Assembly (NCBI GenBank): GCA_034509755.1
Contig: CM067543.1
Coordinates: forward strand, 51,764,653 to 51,828,652
Direction of reading: 5' to 3'
DNA length: 64,000 nt
Origin: Anisodus tanguticus
Taxonomy: Eukaryota; Streptophyta; Magnoliopsida; Solanales; Solanaceae
Every line of letters starts with the position of its first letter. Within the stretch, counting starts at the first letter, position 1. The notes below the pieces were generated by a model. The model searched no databases and had not been told where the DNA came from. It worked only from the letters and a program-made list of their open reading frames with translations. Below, piece by piece: positions 1 to 12,300 of this stretch. The translations under genes were made by a program, and so were the position numbers.

Positions 1-49
1 ATCTAAACTGATGGGCTTCTTGTTTTACTTCACTAATTTAAGGAATTAT

Positions 50-174
50 AGAAAATTGATGACATTGCAGACTTTGAAACCAATTGGAGTTCAACACGGC
101 ATGAGTTTTGCGGAATGTTCCACCGTATTAAGAACGTGAAGGGAGGTCTGCTGAGCAAATTAAAAGGAAGTTAA
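50..174 (+). pseudogene. Orphan terminal-exon-like coding stretch, unrecognised protein
   Basis: An open frame of about 40 codons starts just after an AG acceptor-like site (position 49) and ends at a TAA at 172-174. The predicted C-terminus is non-repetitive: an acidic stretch (KIDDIADFE), then NWSSTRHEF, then a basic end (GGLLSKLKGS). Its composition looks like real protein, not intron noise. It is on the strand opposite to PRP40C and lies left of the last PRP40C exon seen here, so it falls in a PRP40C intron or, if that gene ends soon, between two convergent genes. I do not recognise the family. It may be the last exon of a plus-strand gene beginning outside the window, a captured gene fragment, or chance. 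Confidence 0.4.
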
Positions 175-381
175 AATGTAACAGAACTCGAGAAAACTAA
201 CAATTTGCAGGTAACCACATACTACTCAATATAGAATTAAGCAATAAACGTAATAAGTTTTAATCTTAACTAGGCATGCCAATGCAACTTAGCAATCAAT
301 TTGCAAGCAAGTAAAAATATCTCCAAGGCAACTAGTTATATTGATATTTTCTTATCATAACATCTCAACATATAAACCTAC

Positions 382-3300
382 CTTTGACCACCGCGTATTT
401 AAAGTAATATCTCCTTGTTCTCGAAGCATGGACTTGAACTGAAATATAGCAGCAGCACGTACAGCATGAGCTTTTTCTTGAGCTGCTTTCCTAAGCTGAA
501 GCACCCTACACAGTAAGTACAATCTTGCCTAAACAACCAGATCATTAGAAAAAGAAATGGAAATACATCAAATCATCCTAGAATGGCCACGAACCAAAAG
601 GACAACGAACAAATCCAGGCCAGCAAAAGAATAAGATCAGAGAATGTTAACTACAGTGATTAGTCCTCCAGCAACTGAGCATAGTCACAACACAGACTTA
701 TTAAGGCTAAGATGAGAAAAATATTAGGAAATAAGCGACATTAGAGTAAGTAAACTTAAACCAAGATGGACCAGTTGACTAATACCTCTCATTCAGCAGC
801 ACTTCCCTCTCCTTCCGATCTAAGGGCTCGAAGCGTGGATCATGACCCCATTTCTTTTTGAATGATTGATAATCAGTATCCTCGTTGATATCCTGGACAT
901 AAGTTCAGCAAGCAGCAAGACGCTAAAGTCTTCATGTTCAAATAAAAAGTTTAACTTTAATTGGGAACAATATACACTCTTCTCCCTAAAGTGAATACAT
1001 ACTTTCTAAGGAAAGCTTTATCATATATTACATTACACCAAACTGTTTATAATGCTTTCACCAGACCAAATTCCCCCATTTAACCATAAACTACTACAGT
1101 TTTAATCATGACAAGTAGAAATTGGACATTCAACTACCTTAAGCAAATTAAGTTTTAATGATGCCAAGTAGAAATTAGACATTCCACTGTGATGGAAGTA
1201 CTAGTGGAAGAATATTGTGAGATTACATCTGAAAAGAACTAAAGAGAGCTTAGTAATAAGATAAACCTCCTTTGCTTCTTCCAGTAATTGCTTGAAACCC
1301 TCCAATGCAGCCTTCTGCGCTGCCCGTTTCTCCTTTCTTTCTTCATCCGCACGTGTCTTGACATAATGCTCAAACAGAGTTTTTCTAGCACTGTAACTTG
1401 GAATAGCCTGGACAGGGAGACCCACTATTTAGGAAGGTAATGAAGAAAGCACCACAAATAAGAAATGGAAAAAACAACTGATAACATGATATGTGCATGA
1501 ATGATCATATGGTAGCTCTGAACCTGGAAGAAGAATAGATATCACAATAAGTTATCATGAATTGACCATATAGTTACTCTCAGAACAAGTGAAGTGATCT
1601 CAGAAAGTTATTAGCTTGCAGATAATCGATGTTAATAATGTAGTGTTAGTTAAAATGTCCCACATCGGTTGGGAGTATGGACTGTGGTCTCCCTATGAGC
1701 TAGATTTTGAGTTTTAGTTAGGCCCAATGCCCATTTTCTTAACATGGTATCACCATGTCAAAGCCAGACGCATCCTATCATTGGTTTATCCAATGTTGGG
1801 TTGTCCTACATTAGTTGAAGGTATGGGTGGTAATCTCCTTATCTATGAACCAAAAAGCTCATCAGCCAATATCAATCAAGGGGAAAGTGCCCAATATCAC
1901 CTGGTTTGATTACAGAAAGACTTTGGAAAATATAATCTATGGCAAATTGAAAACTGATGGTGTCTTCCGTTATAAGGAAAACGTTACACTTCTCTAATAA
2001 GGCAAACAATGCATGAGCAAAAGCTTCTTTAAAGAAGCAAAAAGGTAATTTCATGTTTTGGAGCAGTAAATAGTCTATCTTATGAACATCTTTCACTATG
2101 CAACAAAAACAAAGAAGATGCAGTAATTATCAGTTTGAAAATCCAAAAGTTTCTATGTTATCAGTTCGAAATGGAGGCATATACAAGGCTACAACTACAA
2201 GTTTTGATGATAATGCTATTTGTATACTCTTTGCAACTGAGATGCACTTTGTTCACGTGAGAACGCTGTACTTAAGAACAATGAAATGTTAAACTTTTCC
2301 ACGATCATCCTTCCTTGCATCTTTTTAAAAGCAACAGACCTCATCTACTTTTTTCCTTGGGGGTGGGGGGAGGCGGGATTTACTCTTGAAATAGTGGTGC
2401 ACGTGAACCTACGGTCTCTCCGCCAAACTAGATATTTTATGTACATAAACAACAACATCAACATACCCAGTGTTATCCTACAAGTGGGGTCTGGGGAGAT
2501 ATTTTATGTAGATATTTCCTAGAATTGGTCCAATATTATCTGCTGGCACCCATGCTCCAAAAGGATTGAATGGTGTACTTGGTTGAATGTTGAATTATTT
2601 ATCCACTAGAACAGAGATCAATTCCCACTTAATAGATTCTTTTTTCTCCTTTCTTTAGTAGTGCACACATGTTCTAGAAATTCTAGATCCGCCTTGGGGG
2701 GAGGGGGGGGGGAGTAAATGGGCCTCATTTACCATAAAGAATAGGAATATATTTCGAGGGCCTATTTTTCATGTAACTTGCCGCTTCCTAAAGATAGGTT
2801 GTCCTCCACATATCCAACTCTTCTAGTTTCACTTTTACAATTTGGTTTGTATCTTCCAAATTCTGTCTACTTTGAATGACCAATAGCTATTGACAGAAAA
2901 AAAGGGACCTTCTAGTTAAATGGATAATAAACCAAAGTCTGAACCACCTAGTACCTAAGCATTGGATTCCCGTTACAGTTACCACATACAACCCGAAAAA
3001 GTACTGGATTCCTTGAGGATGGAACTCATACATTGCTAAAAGGCCACTCAGTTGGCAGACGCAGCAAACTGCAGACAATTAAAATCACAAAAATAAGCTC
3101 ATGCAATCTAGGAGATGTACAATTTATAGAGATAAACCTGTCTTTTAGGAGGTGAAGAAAAGGTCACTAAGTCCCACATAAAGTCTTTAGTTTCAACGAA
3201 CCTTAAAGCGTGGATCAAACACTATCTTTGGTAATTCCTTCTCCCACTTTGAGAATGGTGCTACTCCACGTTCCTTCAGCATCTCCTGGAAATTTCACAC

Positions 3301-6300
3301 GCATGGGATATATTTAGACCAAAAAAGGTCTTGCCAAAACACCATTGTTAGAGTACATACAGCAAAGAAGCTAACTGAACAAATATAAATGAGTCACTGG
3401 ATAGTGGGCAAGGGAGAAATTTTCCGAAGTTGTAATGAATTTTAATGTATAGAACATAAGCCAGGCATTCCTAGCACTCACATTCACTTTGGACCCAAGA
3501 TTTGAAGGTTTTGGCTTGATATCAAACACAGGTAATAACTGTAGCAGATAGTAGGTTCAACCTTTCTGATAAAGGTCGAGAACAACTTAAGAAGACCTAG
3601 ATGGTTGAAATGATCAACTACCTCTTTCGAATTCACTAAGTGCATGTTTGGATGGAACAGCTTGCAGAGGAAGGACTAGATATAAAAGATACTAAATGGT
3701 TGTGTGTCTAAATACCTTGCCATCCATTTCTTTCTTTTCATTTACTTTTTTAAAAACATGGGGTCCGGGCCATTTCTTTCCAGTCAGAAACAACAGAAGT
3801 CATCAAGTATGATCATTCATATTAAATACTGAAAGTTTGTCTATTCCTTAGCCTGGACGATTTATTGTCTTCCCGTGTCCAGTAGCTTGGAACTCAATTT
3901 GACAGCAAAAGTAGGCATTAATAAAAATTTCATGAGTTAAATCTCAACTTACGGCTAGTAACCAAAAAGATAAATGAAGCAGCACAGTTAGTAATTAAAA
4001 TTTCTGTCTGCAGTCCAAAACTAGGAGATGACAAGTTCTATCATAAGAAATGATTTTACATTCCAAAAGCAAGCTGTAACAGTAGGAAGCTTAAATGTAA
4101 TAGTGTCTATGGCAGAAAGCTAAGATGAAAAGCAAGAGCAATCATATTATGAAGGACAGTAGCATCAAAATATATAACAGGTCTGAATACCCCAAATCTC
4201 GCTCAATCCATGAAGATGTTAGATAGCAAGCAAGCAAATCCGACATGTGGGGTATCCTGTGGTAATATTGAAGGACATAGTCCCGCACTTTGGTTGCATA
4301 ACCTCAGCATAGAAAGATATAACACACATAAAAGAATGAATTTATGAATAAAGCATACCATTCAAATGTAAACTTCTAGGTCTAACATCATTGCCATCAA
4401 TAATTCCAGCTTAACCATTCATCTGGAGCTACTACTGATTTTATTCTCTATTTGCTCTAAAGAGGAATACCAGTTTTTACAAGACATGACAGCTTTTTCC
4501 ACAAATAGGTCCATGTGTAAGCTGGCAAAAGTGTAAGATGAAAGGTACCCAAAGAAAGACAGAGTTAATGCAAAGAGAATTATCAAAGGGCATCAGCAGG
4601 TCAGTGGGACCTCGAAATGGTTCAGAGTGTAATTTTAATTAGTTAGACGAGCCCCATATGCTTTTTTTAATCGATAAAGAAAAACTATTCCAGAGAACTG
4701 TTAGTAAAAAAATTTCAGGTTGATATAACTCCAAGGAGGGCCTAGCTGTAAGTTTCTATAGATGACAGTTTAATCTCTGTAACTTCCCAGATGTTTCTCA
4801 CACTGCACCATCACATTGCAGCCACAATTTAAAGTCTAAAAAGGGCCAGTCCGGCATATTAAACTCCCGCCATGCATGGGGCGGCGGAAGGCCAGTGCTC
4901 TAAGACCCATAAGCTGCAGCTAAGTCAACGCACACCAAATTTACACTTTATAGCTCTATTCTCCTCCCTATGAAATCTCCATTTTCCAAGTAAAGCTAGG
5001 TTTAAAATTTAGATTTCTTAATAACCAATTTCTCATTAGGTAGTCCAGCACTCCCGCGTATCAATTATCAGTCTCTCCCGTGGGACATGTATCTCCGCAC
5101 ATGGTGAACGTTCAAATTGCTTTTTCACTGATAAAGAAATAGAAGCAATTCATTTAGGAAGCAGAAACGTTACACAGCTATTACGTAACAAACTTTTGCT
5201 ACCAAGAACTAAAAGCTCATGGATCAAACTGCACTGGGTCTAAATGAGAGGATAAGGACCAAATAAAGAGTGGACCACATCAGAGTGAAAGTTAGTATAA
5301 CGTTCACAACACCACATATAATCCTGCAAATTGATTGAAACAAAAAAGTAACAACACAAAAAGAGAATCCTTGAAAAGAGAATTGTACACAGGAAATAAA
5401 TAAGCAGTGGAAATACAGTATGAACACCTGTAAATGTATCTTAGATTTCCAGAAAAGGTCATACGTATAGAAGTTTTGTGGAGTTTTTACAAAAAGCAAG
5501 GGAGTAAACGGAAATTGTAAACCTCGGAATATTAAGTTCATCAAGAAAGGCTTTAGTAATACGTGGAGGGTTGACACTAATAATTCAAGAAACTATGCTA
5601 TATCTAAAAGGAGGCGTAAATTTAATCGCTTCCACACCACGGCAAATCATGTGTTAAAGGAACATTGATGCATGGGCCAACTCTTACTTTCTTCCCAACA
5701 GCAAATTAAGTTAGAAGCCAAAATAAACTACAAATATAAACAGAACCAAAGTAAACAGATGAATGTACTTGTTTATGCATAAAACTTATGTAGGGCATAA
5801 AATCACGAAAAACAGAAAACTAGACTTGCTTATTGAAGTAGCAAAATCTCCAAAAGAGAGAAGGGAAAAGAGACCTTGAATTGGATGATACAGTCCTCTT
5901 TGGTTGGTACACTCTCATCATCCTCTGAATCTGAAGAGGACTCGGACATATTGCCATTGTCATTAGCTTCTTTTGACTTCTCTTTGCTATTTTCTTTTTG
6001 TGGAGCTGTGATTGTAGATTCAAGTGCTTTTGATCCATTTACTTCGGATGATATTACTCCTGACGAGGTTGAGGCTGGGGCTGGTGAAGAAACAACAGAC
6101 AGAGCACCAGAATCCATTAACTTCTTTTTTACAAGATCCAGTGCAGAAGATCCTGGAACAATTGAAGGTCTTAGAGTTGTCGCATCACGACCACCAGTAC
6201 TAGCAGCAGGAATGCTCAAACTAATAGGAGCAGATCCTTTTTCAATTGACTCATTAACATTCGGGGTTGACGTTGATTGAGCCTGCAAAGCATCAGCATC

Positions 6301-9300
6301 ATGATTCTTTTTCAACTCTGTCACCTCACTAGGAATTTGCCAGCTGCTTAACTGAGTAATAAGGCATACAAGGAGAAAGGACATTAGAAAAAGTAACTGC
6401 TACATTTACAATCTTTGAACTAATTCACCAAATAATCAGTGCTACAATGTACAACTCATTTTTATCATCAAGGACCTATATATTTGTTCTTTTGTTTTAA
6501 TAAAGTAAACAATTTTATTAATAATAGGAAAATCTCCGGTATACAAACAGTATACCAGAAAATCTACAACATAATATAATTTTCTATGTCCGACAGCCAA
6601 TCGCTACAAACTGGAGCTTCATTAATGCACCAAAAAGAAACTAGGAATGAGAAGTCATTCCTCGAATATAAGTGAGTGTAAACCTCTAATAAAATAAAAA
6701 GATTTTTACAGGAAAAAGAATAAGCTGATTGACCATACCTTTGTTTTTGTGTTATAGTAGTAGTTTTGTCCATCATTAGTAGCAACCAATGCCCAATCTG
6801 TACCAGCCAACTTTTCCCTGTTGTAAGTGAACAAGTTGGAATGGTTAGTTGAGCTGGTAAAGCTTGCTTCATCATTTTGCAAATAAGAGCCAACACAGAT
6901 CAATCAACATTTGTTTATGAAAAGAAACTTCAATCCAACACAAACTGAGAAAACAAAAAGGAAAAAGACCTTGAAGATTAAGCAATAAACTCAACATGTA
7001 ATAGAACAGGGTATGCGAAGCATATAGTGATTGGAGAGAAATTTCCGACCAGAACAAGGTGCAAACTGTGAGCACAGCCAAAGAGAAGCATAATACAATG
7101 GAAAGAAACAAAGGAGAAGCATCATGAGTAGACGCTCATAAATCATGAACCCTAAAAATCTAAGAATGCAGGAAGTAGCACATCCTTTTTTTGACAAGGT
7201 AAAGAATTATATTAACAATTATGGAACCTCGTATGCAAGCCGTAAACCAAAAGAAGAAAACCTACACCAAAATATGGTTCTCAACAAAAGAGGTCCAATC
7301 CTCTATACATATAGGGACCTCGTAAGTACACCAAAAAGAAACTAGAGACAAAAAATCTACTCTGCAATTTTACAAACTTGCTCCACCCCTTCAAAGGCCC
7401 TCCTAGTTCTCACTTTCCAAATAACCCACATGATTGCTAAGTAGCATGTCTTTCTCTAGAACGCAATGGTATACTGAGCTCACGAACATATTCCTGTCTC
7501 CATACTATCCATTATCCTTCATTTACAGTTGATGGAATGATGGGTAGTCTTTTCCTATAGGCTACAAAGGCTACGGATCCAGTATTATTTCACCAAGCTC
7601 AAAAGTGTTCACCAACATAAATAAATAAAAAAGGGACAGGTTAATGAACTCCTAGCGCTAGCATATAAAGTTCTTGTAAAATATTTATATTCTTGATATG
7701 TGTGCTCCAATAGATCACCTTTTTTGCTTCTGTCTTGAAGAACATCACATGCATGCAAATATTTACTTAAGCAGTAGGACCATGTAGAATACTCCATTAG
7801 ATATGAGGGTGCATTCACGTGAATAAGCAACTACCCTCAGTCCCAAACAAGTTGAGGTCGTATATGAATCCTCACTGACCATGTTACTTCATTTAATACA
7901 GCACAATGAATTTATTTAGAAGCACAAAATAAAAAAGTACAAGTCAAGAACTTATTATACTATTGAAATTTACCATGAAACAGGAGTTGGCTGCGCAGCT
8001 ACTTTGCCAGCCTGCACCAGAAGGGGAAAAACACTGTTGTCATGTGCTATGAAAGATATTTGACATGCATGGAAAAGTAAATTGCAGTGAATAATAAAGA
8101 GAATAAGCTTTCATAGATAGAGAAGGAAAATAGTGGCTTACTACGTAACAGCCAGATTATTGTAGTTAAATTTCACTAGCAAAATTTCTAGCACCACCCT
8201 GTAGCTAAATTAAGCATAACCAAGCCAAAAGATGATCATCTCAATAAAAGTTCCGAACTCTTGCTTATTGTAAACCACGAAAGTCATCACCAAAGAAGTC
8301 AATAAACTGTGGATGGAGAAGTTCATTGTGATTTGATGTTTAGGAGGAACTTGTAAGACTAGGAGATTGCAGCATTCCACAGTTTAATGGAGTTGCTCCA
8401 CAAATAAAATATTTAACAATTTAGCCTTGATGTTTGGAGGTGGGCGGAGGGTAATAATGGCGTCATCTCTGTAAAGTCTTATTATGAGAAGCTACTAAGT
8501 AGGTAAGAAGCAAACTTTTCTTATCTCTTGGTTTGCGTTATTAGGTTACCGAGGAAGGTTTTTTTTATCAAGTAAACGTATTTTCATTCATAAACACGGA
8601 CAAGAAAACTGATCGAATACAAGGGGTACACCAAAAGGTAAAGAATCTACAAAAAGAATTTAATCCTCACAAATTCCACCCAATCGGGAACTTAATGGGT
8701 GCACCAAAAGAAAATTAAGGATCGGAGTCTACTCCTCAATTGAGAAAAGTTCGACTCCATCCCTTCAAAAGCTCTGTTATTTCTCTCACCACACCACCCA
8801 CATTAACATGAGTAGAACCACGTTTCAAGCCATGCGTCTTCTTCTCCTTCTCCCTCTCTTCTAACTGAACATCAACCCTTTCACAGTTCTCGACATTACC
8901 CCAGGAGTGCCAAACCATCTAAACATATCCCACCATAACCTCATGGTAAGACCACAATAAACAAGAAGATAATCCACATCCTCGCTCGCCTGACGCTGAC
9001 AACTTTTTGCTTTCTGAGATTTTCCGCCGTCAACATCACCCCTAAAGTAGCTAGCCAAGTCAAAAAACACACCCTCCTCGGCACCTTTGGTACCATAACC
9101 TCATGGTAAGACCACAATAAACAAGAAGATAATCCACATCCTCGCTCGCCTGACGCTGACAACTTTTTGCTTTCTGAGATTTTCCGCCGTCAATATCACC
9201 CCTCAAGTAGCTAGCCAAGTCAAAAAAAACACCCTCCTCGGCACCTTTGGTATCCAAACTGCGTTACAAGGAAAAACTTCCTCTTTCCTAACCAAAAGTT

Positions 9301-12300
9301 CTCATAAAAAGACTTGATGGAGAACATACCATTCTTCCCCACACACCCCACCACAAAGTATCATGGTTATCTACCATTGTAACTTGCTTATGTAGTAGAG
9401 CCAACAATCTTTGAAACTCAGTCACCTCCTAATCATGGAAGTCACTCCTAAAAATCAAGTCTCAAAAAGTCTCCACACCTTGTGTCCCCCTAATTTGTTG
9501 TATTGTCAAGTCTCTTTGGCAAGATATTTTGTAGGCTCAGAAAATCATCTTTTAATAAATTATCCCCGCACCACGTATGACCCCAAAAATTAAATCTCAT
9601 CTCATCTCCAAACTCCAACCTTGAATGAGATATCTTCCCCGAAATCATCCCATCCCTTCATGATGTTCCTCCACATACCACACGGAAAAGGCAAAGTGAC
9701 ATCTTTAGATCTCCAATAGTCTTCCATTGCCAAGCCCTCCCATTTTTTAGGAGATGTGACAGTCTCCCACTGCACCAAGTGAAACTTTCTTGCCCTACCT
9801 GCCCAAAGAATATCTCATGGATCTTTTCAAACTTACCGGTGACTAAAGCTGGAGCACGAAACAATGACAAAAAATAAGTAGGTATACTCGATAATGTGCT
9901 CTTAATAAGCATTTCCTTCCCGTCTTTGAACAAATATCTTTTCTGCCAACTTCTCAACCCTCTACCATCTGAAGAACCAAATTCCACACCCTCTGATCCT
10001 TGTTCGAAGCACCTAAAGGTAATCACAGATAGGTGGTCGGAAGAGCCCCGACCCTGCAATTCAGGACCTGAGTGAGCAGTCCAATGTCATCCACCTCCCC
10101 GACAGGTATAATCTCACACTTAAATTAATTTTAATGCCTGCCACCACCTAAAACCTAATAAGCACTTGGCCTAAATAGTCCAGTTGGGTCGCATCTGCGT
10201 CACAAAAAAACAAAGTATCATCCACAAACAACAAATGAGAAACCAAGACTTTCCCAACACCCCAATCGCTGTATTAAAACCCTTTAAGGATCCTCCCATG
10301 ACAACTTTATCCATTATTCTGCCCAAAGCTTCCATCACCAAAATGAACAACATCGGAGATAGGGTCTCCTTATCTTAGCCCTCTCGAACTCCCAAAAAAT
10401 CCACAAGGATTGTCATTCACCAACACGGAGTATCTCAATGAAGAGATGCAAAAGTCGACCTATTTTTCCATTTATCCCCAAACCCCATTTGTAACATGAT
10501 AGAATCTAGAAATTTCCAATTCGCATGATCACAAGCCTTCTCAAGATCTACCTTGCACAACACATCGGGTACTCCTTGCTTTCTCCTCGAATCCATCACT
10601 TCATTCGCCACCATGGTTGCATCCATAATCTGTCTACCATCCACAAAAGCATTTTACAAAGTAGAAACAGTCTCATCCAACACATTCTTAAGTCTAACAG
10701 AAAACACCTTAGAGATGATCTTATATATGCTAACCACTAGACTAATAGGTCAGTAGTCCTTCATGCACGAGGCTCTCTCCCGCTTAGGAATGATGACAAC
10801 AAACGAAGCATTCAGACTCTTCTCAAACTCACCTTTATCCTGAACTCAACAATAGTATCCATCACATTAGTTTTGATTTATTCCAGTAATGTTGGAAAAA
10901 GGCCAAAGAGAAACCATCAAGACTCGAAGCCTTGTCACCCGCACAACTATCCACCGCATGTTCACCTCATCCTCAATCTATGTTGCTCGGACTATCCAAA
11001 AATATTGTCGCACCCGTGTTGGATCCTTAAAAAATGCACTACTTTGGAGGATCTGACACACCCCGACAATATTATTCGCGAGCTTGAATAGCCCTCTCTA
11101 GCAACTCACTCCTTTCCACCGATATGATTGAAACCTAAACACTCCAAACTAGGCCTCCACTCCGCTTCCTCTTTGAACAAACGCTAAAAGTCTACAATTG
11201 TCCCTTCTACTTCCTCTTCCCCGACCTACACCACCCATCAACATCCACCGACCATGAAATTCCTTCTCCTATTAGCGATTGCTACCCAATGAAAGAATTA
11301 GTAGAGTTCCCCTCCTCCAATCATAATGCCCTCGATTTTTGTCTCAAACAGCTAGCTCCCTTAATAGCCCCTCTTTCCTTTCCGTTCTCCCTCTCTTCTA
11401 AACCATTCCCACTTCCGCCCTTTAACTACTTCACTTCAATCATAATCTCTTATTTTGGTGCTACAGTTGAGAATTTGAAGAAGAGGAGAACTACATGCCT
11501 CAATTAGTGCTTCATGTGCAAAATATCGGGAGAAGATGTGGATCACCTCCTCTTACATTGTCAGATTGCATCTCACTTGTGGTGGGAAGTACTGGCATAA
11601 TTTGGCCTTTAGTGGGTGGTGCCAGACACGGTTAAAGAAATGTTTAGTTGGACTTTCAGAAGACAGAAAAGAAGACGCAAGGCATGGAGTGTCGTTGCAC
11701 TTGCACTTATGTGGACCTTTTGGAGAGACAGAAATAGGGGAGATTTTGTAAGAATAGAGAGACTTTGTATATCTAAGGAGTAGCCTCTTTTCCCTTGTTG
11801 TTTCTTGGTGTACCCATGAGATTCCTATAAGCATAGAAGATTGGGCGTCTTTCCTAGAGAACTATATCTTTTTGTGAGGTTGCTCTACTTTCAGGTATAC
11901 TTCTTGTATACATGTATTTATACCCTTCATTAATAACATTTATTACTTTATCAAGAAAACTATGGATGGAGAAAAATGTCGTCAAAAATACCAAAAAAAT
12001 CACAACCAGATAACGATGATAAATGCATATCAGTTTTGCTCTTAGTGCATGTAACAAAGTCAAAGTTTGGTGCTTTTAAGGCACTGGCATCTATATCAAG
12101 TCATTAGAGCTACGATTACCATGGACCACTGACAAATTAGAGATTTGTTTTCTCAAAACAAAGACCTTGGAATCATTCAGAAGGGAAGAAAGATGCGCAA
12201 GTAATGTTTGCCAAGTGTAAACTCCATGCACAAAATTTTCTGAAGAATATACATTTATCCGAAAAAGAATCAGAAGAAGAAAGACTAATACTAGCATGAG

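Larger units (their letters stand above)
8558..11450 (-). mobile_element. Decayed L1-type LINE (reverse transcriptase and zf-RVT remnants)
   Basis: Read on the minus strand from 11450 down to 8558. There is an RT block near 10.4-10.8 kb (GRQIMDA, then DLEKACDHANWKFL, matching DIEKAYDHLNW of the intact RT at 22.1 kb). A damaged YADD-box region follows near 10.2-10.35 kb, then the post-RT segment at 9.66-10.06 kb (SWQKRYLFKDG, STLSSIPTYFLSLF), a zf-RVT-like region at 8.9-9.3 kb, and an A-rich 3' end (TTTACTTGATAAAAAAAA) at about 8560-8570. Every domain is frameshifted or interrupted. It occupies the 4.6-kb PRP40C intron in the same orientation as the gene and cannot be active. Confidence 0.8.

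Noticed and set aside
5224..5577. 117-codon hydrophobic open frame on the minus strand
   Set aside because: It lies wholly within a PRP40C intron, has no family signature, and its composition reflects AT-rich DNA.
5876..6280. 134-codon open frame on the plus strand
   Set aside because: It is the antisense shadow of the Ser/Glu-rich PRP40C linker exon.
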